Assembly: GCA_031277915.1 (NCBI GenBank)
Contig: JAITLL010000034.1
Coordinates: 1-64,000, forward strand
DNA from: Acinetobacter sp.
Lineage (GTDB): Bacteria > Pseudomonadota > Gammaproteobacteria > Pseudomonadales > Moraxellaceae
Length of the DNA stretch: 64,000 nucleotides
Reading direction: 5' to 3'
The position numbers were made by a program, and so were the translations under genes. This document shows positions 1 through 9,596 of the stretch, one piece after another. Positions within the stretch are counted from its first letter, which is position 1, and the number at the start of each line of letters is the position of its first letter. The notes beneath the pieces were generated by a model. That model saw only the letters and a program-made list of their open reading frames with translations, did not search any database and was not told the origin of the DNA.

Positions 1-1059
1 AAAGATAACCAGATTACTTCTGAGCCACAAAACTATTTAAACTACAGCGCACTGGCAGACGAGATTTTTAGGGCAGGGATTAACTATAACTTTTATGCGG
101 GCTATGGTATTTATGTCGGCTATAACCAGATCAAATACAGTGATAACTCGTATAAGCTATTGTCTGCCAACTTAAGTGGAAGTTTAAACAAGAACTGGGG
201 ATTTTATAGTTCAGCTTATAAAGATTATGAAAACCATAAGGACTATGGCATTTACTTTGCGCTGCGTTACACACCATCCACCAGAGTTAATGCAATTACA
301 AGTGTGTCTAATGACAGTGGTAAAACGACCTACAGACAAGAAATAAATGGATTTACCGATCCGCAAATCGGCTCGTTTGGATGGGGTGGTTATGTTGAAC
401 GGGATCAAGATGCACATGCTAACAATGCATCGGTCTATGGATCTTACCGAGCACGAGCTGCGTACCTGACAGGCCGCTATAACCGAATTGGAGATAATGA
501 CCAAGTTGCACTTTCAGCGACAGGATCGTTAGTTGCAGCGGCAGGACGTATATTTGCGGCCAATGAAATAGGTGATGGTTATGCTGTTGTCACTAATGCT
601 GGACCACAAAGCCAAATTATAAATGGTGGAGTAAATTTAGGAGAGACAGATAAGTCAGGAAGATTCTTAATTGCGAATTTAAGACCGTATCAATCTCATC
701 ACATTTATCTAGATCCATCTTATTTACCACTGGAATGGGATGTGACAACGACCAACCGAACAGCACTTGTGGGCTATCGCCAAGGAACTTTAGTTGACTT
801 TGGTGCTCATCGAGTTGTTTCAGGCTTAGTCAAAGTTGTTGATAAAAATAACTCGCCATTATTACCGGGTTATAGTGTTCGAATTAATGGGCGACAAGAT
901 GCCGTAGTGGGCTATGATGGGGAGGTATTCGTTCCAAACCTATTACAACAAAACAAACTTGAAGTAGATCTTCTCGATCATGGCACTTGTCAAATTAATT
1001 TCACTTATGAAAGTAAGCAATACAGTGCTAAAAAATTGGGGCCTTATGTATGTCAATAA
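1..1059 (+). CDS. Fimbrial outer-membrane usher, C-terminal part (CsuD-like)
   Basis: The reading frame is open from the first base, so the gene starts before the window and about 353 codons are visible. Ushers form the outer-membrane pore through which chaperone-bound pilus subunits are assembled and exported. The visible part has alternating aromatic beta-strand segments typical of an usher barrel, then a segment around LGETDKSGRF and YLDPSYLPLEWDV that is characteristic of the C-terminal plug-binding domains, and it ends with a cysteine-containing domain. The stop codon overlaps the start of the next gene, a spore-coat-U type tip protein, which is the csuD-csuE order of archaic (Csu-type) pili. 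The family call is firm. Whether this is the classical csu operon or a paralogue cannot be decided from this fragment. Confidence 0.88.
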   Translation, partial: KDNQITSEPQNYLNYSALADEIFRAGINYNFYAGYGIYVGYNQIKYSDNSYKLLSANLSGSLNKNWGFYSSAYKDYENHKDYGIYFALRYTPSTRVNAITSVSNDSGKTTYRQEINGFTDPQIGSFGWGGYVERDQDAHANNASVYGSYRARAAYLTGRYNRIGDNDQVALSATGSLVAAAGRIFAANEIGDGYAVVTNAGPQSQIINGGVNLGETDKSGRFLIANLRPYQSHHIYLDPSYLPLEWDVTTTNRTALVGYRQGTLVDFGAHRVVSGLVKVVDKNNSPLLPGYSVRINGRQDAVVGYDGEVFVPNLLQQNKLEVDLLDHGTCQINFTYESKQYSAKKLGPYVCQ

Positions 1060-2078
1060 GTGTAGTAAGTCATAGATCTTGGTTGGTCGCTAAAAAGTTT
1101 TCATCAGCAATAAAGTATAGTTTAGCTGCCTTATCTTTATTTGTACTTTATGCATTTTTTAGTTCAGCACATGCTACTTGTACGGTAACTGGAACTACAA
1201 ATAGTACTTATAACTATACGGCGGCAAATATTAATAGCGATGCAACTATTAATTTCTCGGGAACGATTAGTTGTATTGGTGGGAAGACTACTCCAGAAAT
1301 ATCCCCCTATATGTGTATGAAGACAGTATTTACAGGGGCTACTAACGCAAATAGTAGTGTGACTTTACCCTATACAGTTACGGCAACTGTAGGTGGTGCA
1401 GGTTCTTCTACCACCAATCAAACATCAAATGTTTGGTATGGGCCGGTGAGAACAGTCGCTACAAATAATATTGTTAGCTACTCTGTAAATATAAAAGTAC
1501 CAGCTCGATCGGGAACGCTAGTTGCCTATCCTAAAGGAACATATACGGGTACAGTTCAGCTTTATTGGGATATGCAAGCAAGTTCAAGTACTGTATGTGA
1601 AGGTGATAGTGGTGGTGGTTGGGACTCAGGTAATACGACTATTACGGCTAACTATGTTGTACCGAGTTTCTGCCAACTAGATTCCACATCAAATGTAGAT
1701 TTCGGCAACATTAATGATATTGGTACAACCAGTCGTGACTACACGGCTCAAGGTGCGATTAATACAACCTGCAATAATGGAACACCTTATAGTATTTACT
1801 TGGGGGATGGTAATAACCGTATAAGTGGTGGATTTAGACGCATGACCAATGGAAGTAGCCAATACATTCCTTATCAGTTATACAAAGATTCTGCTTATAG
1901 TACGGTGTGGGATGCTACAGGTGGTATAACAACGGTGGGTGGTTCTGGAGGAGTAGCAAAGACAGGCTCTGGTACTGCTCAAAGTTCAAATGTATATGGA
2001 AAAATTCCACAAGGTACTGCTATTTCAAGTACTCCTGGTAACTATTCAGATAGCATTGTTGTTACGGTGACTTACTAG
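1050..2078 (+). CDS. Spore coat U domain pilus tip adhesin (CsuE-like)
   Basis: A 342-residue exported protein. It begins with a long signal peptide (basic stretch, hydrophobic core about residues 24-38, cleavage after SSAHA near residue 42). Two cysteine-containing SCPU domains follow, roughly residues 43-180 and 195-342; the second opens with the typical FCQLDSTSNVDFGNIND segment. This two-domain layout and the length match CsuE, the tip subunit of Csu-type pili that binds hydrophobic surfaces. The ATG overlaps the usher stop by 10 bases, indicating translational coupling. The Ser/Thr/Gly/Asn-rich composition is normal for this family. The C-terminus ends in IVVTVTY, consistent with a donor-strand-accepting last beta strand. 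Confidence 0.85.
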   Translation: MSISVVSHRSWLVAKKFSSAIKYSLAALSLFVLYAFFSSAHATCTVTGTTNSTYNYTAANINSDATINFSGTISCIGGKTTPEISPYMCMKTVFTGATNANSSVTLPYTVTATVGGAGSSTTNQTSNVWYGPVRTVATNNIVSYSVNIKVPARSGTLVAYPKGTYTGTVQLYWDMQASSSTVCEGDSGGGWDSGNTTITANYVVPSFCQLDSTSNVDFGNINDIGTTSRDYTAQGAINTTCNNGTPYSIYLGDGNNRISGGFRRMTNGSSQYIPYQLYKDSAYSTVWDATGGITTVGGSGGVAKTGSGTAQSSNVYGKIPQGTAISSTPGNYSDSIVVTVTY

Positions 2079-2142
2079 TTATTTTGCCAACTCACCATTT
2101 ACTAAAAGTGAGAAGACGATGGGTTGGGAAGTATCATGAGTT

Positions 2143-3495
2143 TTATTTAGTTTGTAGAGAGCTTTGTTTTCGTATTAGCAATATAAAGAGTGTGATTAAT
2201 AGGCTAAATCCGAAAATAGGTAAACTAATTCCTAAAATAATAAGTGTAAGTGCCGTGAATATTTTTTGTTGATTGCTTGCACGCTTCCATACCAATAAAG
2301 TTTGGCTAACAAAATGGCTAGTCGTAAGTTTTAAATTAGATGTTTTAAACCAAACTTTATATGCATAAATAATCATGACGCATAGCCCGAGAGCATATAA
2401 AGTGAGTATCAATTGATTGACCCATCCAAATAATACTCCAATATGAGCATCGACTCCCCAGCGTGTAAGTTTTGCAAATAACGAATAATCTTTAAAAGCT
2501 AGTTTGTCGATGACTTTATGTCGATGTATATCAATAGCTACGCTATCTGCTTGAGTTGGCCATTTACGCTGTAGTTCAGTAACAGTCCAAGCTTGGTTTG
2601 CATCAACTGGTGGTTTGATCTGAATTTGTACTGAATGAATACCGTTTGCTCTAGCAATTGCTAATGCAGAGTCGAATTCAGTTGGCATGATTTCTAAATT
2701 CGAAGTTTCCATGATCATTTCATGATGTTCTTTATGTTCATCACGAGATACTTTTGATAAAGGGGCATTATTTAAAGTTGTGGCTAAAGTTGGCGTTTGC
2801 CAATTTAACCATTGACGAGCAATACGGATATTATCACCAGCCCACTGGGACCATGTAAGACCAGTAATCGAAATGAACAATAAGAGTGGTAATAAGGCTA
2901 AACCAATAGAACTATGCCACTTTAATAAATAGTTTTTGCGTGTTTGTCTGATTTTTAAATTTTTACGACGTTTCCACCAACTGTATAGGCCAGTTAGAGT
3001 TAAGAGAGCCAGCCAGCTTGCAGCAAGTTCACTATAAAAACGGCCCCATTTTCCTAACAATAAATTGCCATGTAATTGATCTAAGAATGTACGAAATGGT
3101 AGCACACCGCTGGTTCCATATACAGCAAGTTGACCTTTGATAGAAAGCGTATAAGGGTCTACAAAAATAGCTTCATTATTCAAATGGTGAGTTTTATCAG
3201 AAAAAATGACTCGTGTTGTTTGTATAGAACTTGGTGCTGGCCTAACTTCTGTAATTTTTGCAGACGCGGGCATCGTTTTTTTTGCTGCTTCAATCTGTTC
3301 GCTTAGTGGGTGAGTGTCTTTATTTAAAGGCTCAACATATAGGACATCTTTATAGATAGATTGTTCCATCTGAGGGGTAATTGCATATAGAAGGCCTGTA
3401 AACGCCGCAATGAATATAAATGGGGCGATAAAAATACCAGCATAAATATGCACAAGACGGAAGAGACTACGCCAAAAGGAAGTGGTATGAGACAT
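2143..3495 (-). CDS. PepSY-associated transmembrane protein (PiuB-like)
   Basis: An integral membrane protein of the PepSY-TM family, often linked to iron uptake or reductive iron release. The start chosen gives 450 residues beginning MSHTTSFWRS, directly before the conserved first helix (HIYAGIFIAPFIFIAAFTG). Further helices lie near residues 155-175, 200-222, 355-380 and 415-445, with large periplasmic segments between them. Conserved histidines in the helix-proximal regions (LVHIYAG, LHGNLLLGKWGR, WHSSIG, DAHIG) fit the family. The frame stays open for 90 more codons upstream, but that extension is Lys/Ile/Phe-rich, does not resemble the family and covers what looks like promoter DNA. The start is therefore an inference, and no strong ribosome-binding site is visible. 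Iron regulation is only suggested by the family and a partial Fur-like match upstream. Confidence 0.82.
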   Translation of the reverse strand: MSHTTSFWRSLFRLVHIYAGIFIAPFIFIAAFTGLLYAITPQMEQSIYKDVLYVEPLNKDTHPLSEQIEAAKKTMPASAKITEVRPAPSSIQTTRVIFSDKTHHLNNEAIFVDPYTLSIKGQLAVYGTSGVLPFRTFLDQLHGNLLLGKWGRFYSELAASWLALLTLTGLYSWWKRRKNLKIRQTRKNYLLKWHSSIGLALLPLLLFISITGLTWSQWAGDNIRIARQWLNWQTPTLATTLNNAPLSKVSRDEHKEHHEMIMETSNLEIMPTEFDSALAIARANGIHSVQIQIKPPVDANQAWTVTELQRKWPTQADSVAIDIHRHKVIDKLAFKDYSLFAKLTRWGVDAHIGVLFGWVNQLILTLYALGLCVMIIYAYKVWFKTSNLKLTTSHFVSQTLLVWKRASNQQKIFTALTLIILGISLPIFGFSLLITLFILLIRKQSSLQTK

Positions 3496-3908
3496 TAAAA
3501 AAACAGATATTGAACAAACTTTGGAGGGGAGTATATCTACTTTATTCTTAAATTTTAAAATAATTAAAACATGAGGCTGTTTTAGATAGCTAAACAATTG
3601 TAAGAAATGCTTTTTTAAATAAATTAGAAGAACGATGTAGGATTTTTTATATCTGATGAAATAAAATAAATGATTATTTGTTATTACAATGTTTTTCTTA
3701 AATTGGGCAAGCTTGACTATATTGAGCTGTTGAGATTGTTTAGGGGTATAATTTAAAATAAACACCTAGTAGGAAAATATTCATAAAAATTTAATTATAA
3801 GCCAAATTTTTTTCTAAAAAGCCTTTTATAAGAAAATGCTAACAACTTTGTTGAAACCTGTAATTATATGGACAAGAAAAATAATTTTTTTGATTAACTT
3901 ATCAAACT
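3496..3908. other. Gene-free stretch upstream of the PepSY gene
   Basis: About 410 AT-rich bases between two minus-strand genes. The only element that stands out is at about 3665-3690: read on the minus strand, AATAATCATT resembles half of a Fur box (GATAATCATT) with further AT hexamers around it. It is not a full 19-base match. No convincing terminator for the upstream lipoprotein gene is visible. Confidence 0.3.
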
Positions 3909-4769
3909 TTAAGTTTGATACTTCACTTTAGACATCATTTGATGTAAATCTTTTAACCAGCTTTGATTGGTATTGAGGGTATCGTTTCGTGTATTTTCTG
4001 TCCATATGATCACACCATTAAGAGTTTGGCTAGCGTTAAATAATTCTCCTTGCCATTCTGCAATACTTAAGAAACCACTCGTTATCTTTCCAGCCTTATA
4101 AGGTGATATATACGCATAAATAGGTAAATTAGGGTTAATTGCATGGTCATTTTCCACCACAGCTTTCAGGTTGGCACACCATGTGGCATGGTTTGTCCAA
4201 CGTTGGTATAGGGTAGGAGCAAAGAAATCAAATCCACCATGTTGATACAATTGTGCTTTGATGCTACTGAATTTGTTATTGAAGTCGTAGTCGTACATCC
4301 CGATCTTGGTATGTGGATAGGCTTCCCGAGTCCATTCAATAAATTGCTTGATTAGAGCAACTTCTCTTTTTGCTTGTTCTTCCGAATATGCAGAATCTAT
4401 CACGATTTTTTCAAAGTCAAATGTAATATATTCGCTTGAGCGAAATTGCGATACATAGTTGGTCAGTACCTTTTTGAATGTTTCTTTATCTGGTACGTTA
4501 GAACAGCTATTTGCATCACATGTTAATTTCCATACATCATAGACTGTTGTAAATGGAACTAACCCCATCTGATCAAGATCGGTAGTATTCCTATATCTCG
4601 TTCCGTTAAAAACCTTAAAACCTTTATTGATTGAAAAAGAAGTGATTTGTTTTTTTTGTGATGCGTGGGTAACTTGATGTGATAAGGTTTGGCTGTCGGT
4701 AGTGGTACAACCTATGGATGAAATCACCATGGATAATAAAATGCCATGAGTAATGAATTGATGTTTCAA
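3909..4769 (-). CDS. Putative lipoprotein with TIM-barrel glycosidase-like domain
   Basis: The start was placed on a TTG because GGAG lies 8 bases upstream of it (4774-4783 region). This gives 286 residues starting MKHQFITHG. The N-terminus is a lipoprotein-type signal: a hydrophobic run then SSIGC, where the cysteine would be lipidated. The rest looks like a beta/alpha barrel of the glycosyl-hydrolase or hyaluronidase-like type, judged from strand-like segments YITFDFE (acidic pair at strand end), KIGMYDYDF, FFAPTLY, IYAYISPY and GVIIWTEN in the right order. I do not recognise a named family and assign no substrate. An alternative ATG 10 codons upstream lacks a ribosome-binding site. It stands alone, divergent from the MFS gene. 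Confidence 0.7.
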   Translation of the reverse strand: MKHQFITHGILLSMVISSIGCTTTDSQTLSHQVTHASQKKQITSFSINKGFKVFNGTRYRNTTDLDQMGLVPFTTVYDVWKLTCDANSCSNVPDKETFKKVLTNYVSQFRSSEYITFDFEKIVIDSAYSEEQAKREVALIKQFIEWTREAYPHTKIGMYDYDFNNKFSSIKAQLYQHGGFDFFAPTLYQRWTNHATWCANLKAVVENDHAINPNLPIYAYISPYKAGKITSGFLSIAEWQGELFNASQTLNGVIIWTENTRNDTLNTNQSWLKDLHQMMSKVKYQT

Positions 4770-5208
4770 TATAGGTACTCCAATTATCCGAGAGTGCAAA
4801 TAATTTTTATCGATCGCATAGTTGCTAAACTCTGCTATTGATTTCTGTCAATCATTTGCCATGATAAAGCATATACTCTTAACAAATGTTCTTGTCGAAT
4901 CATTTCAGGTAATCTTTTATTTATTAGTAATTTCTTCTTTTGTTCGCTCTTTACTCATCTTCAGGTCCTACTAGCCTTGCTATCTATCTTATCCATTTAG
5001 AATATTCATTTATTACCTGATCAAAATGATAGAATTGCAACGGTCGATAAGTTGTTATGTGTTTTGCTTAAATAATGCTGAGTCTATAAATTTTTTTAAC
5101 TAAATTTGTAGACTGATTTGTAGATTGTCGAATTACAAGTGAGAGCAAGTGGAGATATATATGCAACTATCTAGAATTTTAATCTATTGAAGATACAAGG
5201 TTTATCAC
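4770..5208. other. Gene-free divergent region
   Basis: About 440 AT-rich bases between the lipoprotein gene (minus) and the MFS gene (plus). A 36-codon hydrophobic open frame starts at 4861 but has no ribosome-binding site, so I do not call it. Promoters for both flanking genes should lie here, but I could not pick them with confidence. Confidence 0.4.
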
Positions 5209-6375
5209 TTGCTCCCGTCACTTACAATCCAAACCAGACTAGGTGGATTCTACTTTTTTTACTATTCCATTGTTGGCACATTTATGCCGTATTGGAATTT
5301 ATATCTTCAAGATCAAGGATTTAATTATCAAGAGATTGGGGTTTTATCATCTATTGCCATTATAACGCGTTTCTTTGCACCTTTGGTTTGGGGCTGGATT
5401 GCTGATAAATCAGGTAAACGAATGCTTCTGGTACGTCTAGCGACTTGGATGGAAGCTTGTATATGGTTGGCTATTTTTATAGTTCCTAATACCTTTCAAT
5501 CAGTTGCTTTACTGATGCTTATTTTTAGCTTTTTCCAAAATGCAATTTTAGCTCAGTTTGAGGGTGTGACTTTATTTTGGTTAGGCGACCAAAGAGCAAA
5601 ACTTTATGGCAAAATTCGAAAATGGGGATCAGTTGGATTTATTGTAGGCGTATTCACAGTCGGCGCAATTTTAGAAATTATTCCAATTTCTATGTTGCCA
5701 ATCTTATTGCTTGTTATTGCCTCACTTGCATTTATCTGGGCTTTTACGATTCGTGAACCTGAAGGGGCACCTACTTCACAAAAGCATTTAGAGCCTTTAT
5801 TGCCTGTGTTAAAGCGTCCGGAAGTTGCTGCTTTTTTTACAATCGAATTTATTCTCCTTTTTTCACATGCACCTTTTTATAGTTTTTATAGCAATTTTTT
5901 AAAATCTTTAAATTACAGTACGACTGAAATTGGCTTTTTATGGGCAATCGGAGTGGTCTCTGAAATCGTAATGTTTGCGTGTGCGGCTACTTTCTTTAAA
6001 TATTTTTCTTGGTGTAGTCTTGTTGCTATGTGTTTGGTTTTGACGAGCGTACGTTGGTTATTGGTGGCGTTCTTTTCCCATTATTTTATAGGTCAGCTAT
6101 TTGCACAGTGTTTGCATGCTTTTAGTTTTGGTTTATTTCATCTCATTGCAATGCGAGTTATTTTCCAAAACTTTTCATTGGGGCAGCAAGGCCGAGGGCA
6201 AGCTTTTTACAGTACCATGTGGGGACTTGGTGTAGCATTTGGAAGTATCTTGGCTGGGCATTACTGGAAAGTGCTTACGGGTGAGCATATTTTTATGATT
6301 GCTGCACTCGTTGTGCTATTCGGTTTATGCTTTGTGTTTTGGTTGCCTAAAAAGATCGAACGACCTGTTACTTAA
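5209..6375 (+). CDS. MFS transporter, HcaT/PPP-like family
   Basis: A 388-residue inner-membrane permease with about 12 hydrophobic helices. The N-terminal pattern (YFFYYSIVGTFMPYWNLYLQDQGF, then EIGVLSSIAIITRFFAPLVWGWIADKSGKR) matches the 3-phenylpropionate/nucleoside-like MFS branch, with the conserved loop 2-3 motif DKSGKR. The start is a TTG with AAGG 8 bases upstream; no ATG is available before the first helix. It stands alone and no catabolic genes are adjacent, so the substrate is unknown. Confidence 0.8.
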   Translation: MLPSLTIQTRLGGFYFFYYSIVGTFMPYWNLYLQDQGFNYQEIGVLSSIAIITRFFAPLVWGWIADKSGKRMLLVRLATWMEACIWLAIFIVPNTFQSVALLMLIFSFFQNAILAQFEGVTLFWLGDQRAKLYGKIRKWGSVGFIVGVFTVGAILEIIPISMLPILLLVIASLAFIWAFTIREPEGAPTSQKHLEPLLPVLKRPEVAAFFTIEFILLFSHAPFYSFYSNFLKSLNYSTTEIGFLWAIGVVSEIVMFACAATFFKYFSWCSLVAMCLVLTSVRWLLVAFFSHYFIGQLFAQCLHAFSFGLFHLIAMRVIFQNFSLGQQGRGQAFYSTMWGLGVAFGSILAGHYWKVLTGEHIFMIAALVVLFGLCFVFWLPKKIERPVT

Positions 6376-6547
6376 AGCAAATATTGATAGAGAATGTTTG
6401 AGTTGGATCATTAAAAAATATAAATTGTTTGATCAGAAGTATCTATTGGTTACGGTTGAAAAATATTGTTTTTATATGGTTATGAAGCAATGTTTTTCTA
6501 AAAAAATGTGCTAACTTAAACCTATGCGTTTAATGATTAATAAATCT

Positions 6548-7027
6548 ATGAAAAATATTTATATTATGGGATTATTATTGGCTTTTTCAGGTTCTGCTAT
6601 GGCTGAGACAGTGACTAAACAGCCGACTGAGCAGCCTGTTCGAACTGCAAGTAATCCTAATGCTATACGTATTGTTACGCGTCCTGAAATTATGGGATTA
6701 TGGGGAATGGATATTCCAAATAATAAAAAATGTGTAGAGTACTATAACTTCCGTAGTAGTAATGATGTAGTAATTAAAAGTGGTGAAGAATGGTCATATG
6801 GTATTTACGAATACCAACCAGCTGATGATCCTAAAGAGCAGCTGTCGGCTTTGGTCATGCAGATTAAGTTCGATAATAATAAAGTAGATTGCTCTGGTCA
6901 GCAGGAAGATCAGACCGGTGATATTTCTCAATATTTTGTAAAATGGAAAAATGACCATACCATTAATTTCTGTTCAACAGCAAAAGGTGAGCAATGTTTT
7001 GCAACTTTACGTCGAATGTTGCCATAG
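6548..7027 (+). CDS. Small exported protein of unknown function
   Basis: From this ATG it is 159 residues with a clean signal peptide (MKNIYIMGLLLAFSGSAMA, cleavage before ET). Two in-frame ATGs at 6524 and 6533 are equally possible; none has a clear ribosome-binding site. The mature protein has four cysteines (KKCVEYYN, KVDCSG, NFCSTAKGEQCF), which could form two disulfides in the periplasm. I do not recognise the family. A strong terminator follows, so it is probably monocistronic. Confidence 0.7.
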   Translation: MKNIYIMGLLLAFSGSAMAETVTKQPTEQPVRTASNPNAIRIVTRPEIMGLWGMDIPNNKKCVEYYNFRSSNDVVIKSGEEWSYGIYEYQPADDPKEQLSALVMQIKFDNNKVDCSGQQEDQTGDISQYFVKWKNDHTINFCSTAKGEQCFATLRRMLP

Positions 7028-7041
7028 ATTTGAATAGATAT

Positions 7042-7072
7042 AAAAAAGCCTCTTATGTAAGAGGCTTTTTTA
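7042..7072. terminator. Bidirectional intrinsic terminator
   Basis: Perfect stem GCCTCTT/AAGAGGC (7048-7065) with six A before and seven T after, placed between the convergent ends of the small exported protein gene and accC. It can serve both strands. Confidence 0.9.
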
Positions 7073-7081
7073 TTGTGCATA

Positions 7082-8452
7082 TTATGCAGTTTCAGCTTTC
7101 TTTTTTTCTTCCACTTGTTTTAATAAGTGCTTTTCAAGGTAATGGATGTCCATTGCTTGATCACAGAAGTTTTTATCTTGCAAGATAAGATCTTTATGCA
7201 AAGGAATATTGGTTTTAATTCCAGTAAGAATCATTTCGTCTAACGCTTGACGCATACGGGCAAGCGAAGTTTCACGATCTTTACCATGAGAAATCAATTT
7301 TGCAATCATTGAATCGTAGTAGGGGGGAATGCTATATCCCGGATAGATATGTGAATCTAAACGGATACCAGCACCGCCTGGCGCATAGAAGTTCTCAATT
7401 TTACCTGGTGAAGGTAAGAATGTAGTTGGATCTTCAGCATTGATACGGCATTCAATAGCATGACCACGGACTTCAATATCTTCTTGTTGAAGTTCTAGGC
7501 CTAAACCTGCTGCAATACGTAATTGTTGTTCAATAATGTCAACGCCAGTAACCATTTCAGTTACAGGATGCTCTACCTGAACACGAGTGTTCATTTCGAT
7601 AAAGAAGAATTCGCCATCTTCGAACAAGAACTCAAATGTACCAGCACCGCGATATTGCATTAACTGACATGCGTGAACACAAGCTTCTAAAATATCAGCA
7701 CGTGCATCTTCTGGTAGATTTGGAGCAGGGGCTTCCTCTAACACTTTCTGGTGACGACGTTGTAATGAACAGTCGCGATCATATAAATGAATCGCGTGGC
7801 CATTACCATCACCTAAAACTTGAACTTCGACATGGCGAGGTTTTTGTAAGAAACGTTCCATGTAGACGGTATCATCACCGAACCACATTTCTGCATCACG
7901 TTGTGCTGCTTGAACTGATTCAAGTAGGGTATCTACACGTTCAACAATACGCATACCACGACCACCACCACCAGATGCCGCTTTAACAATAAGCGGGAAG
8001 CCAATTTCTTTAGCTTCTGCTAAAGCATTGTGGATGGTTACGGCGTGGTCGCATCCAGGTACTGTAGGTACACCAGCTTTTTTCATGGCCACAATTGCAG
8101 AAACCTTGTTACCCATTAAACGAATATGTTCTGGGCGAGGTCCAATAAATGTGAAGCCTGAGCTTTCTACAATCTCGGCAAACTCGGCATTTTCTGAAAG
8201 GAAGCCATAGCCTGGGTGAATTGCATCAGCACCGGTAATTTCTGCAGCAGTAATAATTGCTGGGATGTTTAAATAGCTATCACTACTTGCACCCGGACCA
8301 ATACATACTGCTTCATCAACGAAACGTAAATGCATCAAATCTTTATCAGCATCTGAATAGATACCGACAGTTTTGATTCCTAATGTTTTGCAAGCCCGGG
8401 TAATTCGTAAAGCGATTTCACCACGGTTTGCAATTAAAACTTTTTGCAACAT
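7082..8452 (-). CDS. accC: Acetyl-CoA carboxylase, biotin carboxylase subunit
   Basis: 456 residues. It carboxylates the biotin on AccB using ATP and bicarbonate, the first half-reaction of malonyl-CoA synthesis for fatty acids. Visible features are the N-terminal biotin carboxylase domain ([17 protein letters not shown]), the ATP-grasp glycine-rich loop [12 protein letters not shown], the [14 protein letters not shown] motif, and the C-terminal domain ending near residue 445. It lies 16 bases downstream of accB in the order aroQ-accB-accC, the usual arrangement in gammaproteobacteria. GGGGA precedes the ATG. Confidence 0.98.
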   Translation of the reverse strand: MLQKVLIANRGEIALRITRACKTLGIKTVGIYSDADKDLMHLRFVDEAVCIGPGASSDSYLNIPAIITAAEITGADAIHPGYGFLSENAEFAEIVESSGFTFIGPRPEHIRLMGNKVSAIVAMKKAGVPTVPGCDHAVTIHNALAEAKEIGFPLIVKAASGGGGRGMRIVERVDTLLESVQAAQRDAEMWFGDDTVYMERFLQKPRHVEVQVLGDGNGHAIHLYDRDCSLQRRHQKVLEEAPAPNLPEDARADILEACVHACQLMQYRGAGTFEFLFEDGEFFFIEMNTRVQVEHPVTEMVTGVDIIEQQLRIAAGLGLELQQEDIEVRGHAIECRINAEDPTTFLPSPGKIENFYAPGGAGIRLDSHIYPGYSIPPYYDSMIAKLISHGKDRETSLARMRQALDEMILTGIKTNIPLHKDLILQDKNFCDQAMDIHYLEKHLLKQVEEKKKAETA

Positions 8453-8468
8453 AGTTGTCCCCGAGGTA

Positions 8469-8888
8469 TTACGCGCGATAACGGAATAAAGGTTGACCGA
8501 ATTGGATCACTTCACCATTTTTCACTAAAATTTCTTCAATCACACCGCTTTGAGTTGCTTCAATCGGGTTCATGATTTTCATTGCTTCAATAATACCCAA
8601 AGTCTCACCAGCAGATACTGTTTGACCTACTTTAACAAATGGTGCTTCGCCTGGGTTTGGAGCGGCATAGAACACACCAACCATAGGAGAAGTTTCAACT
8701 GCTCCACGTGGGGTTTTTGCAACAGGTGCTTCAGCAACAGGAGCTGCTGGAAGTGCTACACCAGCCGCAGCAATGACAGGATTGCGACGAGTTAAAGCGA
8801 TTGATTGATCACCTTCTTTAACTTCAATCGCTTGCAAGTCAGACTCAATCATTAAATCGATGAGTTTTTTAATTTTGCGGATATCCAT
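8469..8888 (-). CDS. accB: Biotin carboxyl carrier protein of acetyl-CoA carboxylase
   Basis: 139 residues. The N-terminal helix ([18 protein letters not shown]) and an Ala/Pro-rich linker (about residues 40-62) lead to the C-terminal biotinyl domain. The biotinylation site is EAMKIMN, with the lysine carrying biotin. The protein is shorter than E. coli AccB (156) because the linker is short. It is co-transcribed with aroQ upstream and accC downstream. Confidence 0.97.
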   Translation of the reverse strand: MDIRKIKKLIDLMIESDLQAIEVKEGDQSIALTRRNPVIAAAGVALPAAPVAEAPVAKTPRGAVETSPMVGVFYAAPNPGEAPFVKVGQTVSAGETLGIIEAMKIMNPIEATQSGVIEEILVKNGEVIQFGQPLFRYRA

Positions 8889-8905
8889 GGGCGACTATTC
8901 CTGAA

Positions 8906-9361
8906 CTAGTTTGGGTTAGATGGTTGAATTTTTTCAATAGCGTAATCGAGTGCAAAGCTATAACCTTTTGCACCTAGACCACAAATCACGCCAATTGCTT
9001 TGTCTGATAAATAAGAGTGATGTCTAAACGCTTCACGTGCGTGAACATTTGATAAATGTACTTCAATGAAGGGAATGGCAACGCCAAGTAGAGCATCACG
9101 TAAAGCAACTGAAGTATGGGTAAGAGCAGCAGGGTTGATAATAATAAGTTTTACGCCTTCTGTTTGTGCCTGATGAATACGGTCAACAATGGCACCTTCC
9201 CAGTTGCTTTGAAAAGTATCTAGGGTAATTGAGGCTTGTTTAGCTTGAGCAATAAGTTGTTGGTTGATATTGTCTAGGGTAAGATGACCATATACTTCTG
9301 GTTCGCGTTTTCCCAGCAAATTCAAATTCGGTCCATGAATCACCAAAATGGTCGAACTCAT
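8906..9361 (-). CDS. aroQ: 3-dehydroquinate dehydratase, type II
   Basis: 151 residues, the normal size for the dodecameric type II enzyme that dehydrates 3-dehydroquinate in the shikimate pathway. Motifs seen are [17 protein letters not shown] (with the catalytic tyrosine of the YG loop), the [16 protein letters not shown] segment and [21 protein letters not shown] lies 8 bases before the ATG. It is the first gene of aroQ-accB-accC. Confidence 0.97.
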   Translation of the reverse strand: MSSTILVIHGPNLNLLGKREPEVYGHLTLDNINQQLIAQAKQASITLDTFQSNWEGAIVDRIHQAQTEGVKLIIINPAALTHTSVALRDALLGVAIPFIEVHLSNVHAREAFRHHSYLSDKAIGVICGLGAKGYSFALDYAIEKIQPSNPN

Positions 9362-9596
9362 TCAGATTGCTCCAGCTCTAAAGTTGCAAATAGTCTTTGC
9401 AAGATGTCTGCAAAGTTTGCTTATTATGGCATATGTTTCTACAAGTTTTTTATAATTTCTTTTAATTGTCGCAGAAATGGTACACCAAATTCGGCTTATA
9501 TATTGTAAATTTTGCGACGAATTAGCAATGTTAAAAAATGACAAAATTTCAAGTAATTTCACAAGGCATATTTTAAACCGAATTGACAAAAACAGT

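Noticed and set aside
2084-2272. A 62-codon plus-strand frame after the tip adhesin gene
   Set aside because: It overlaps the PepSY gene end on the other strand and has no signal, ribosome-binding site or known motif.
4861-4971. A 36-codon hydrophobic frame between the lipoprotein and MFS genes
   Set aside because: No ribosome-binding site and no other support in a very AT-rich region.
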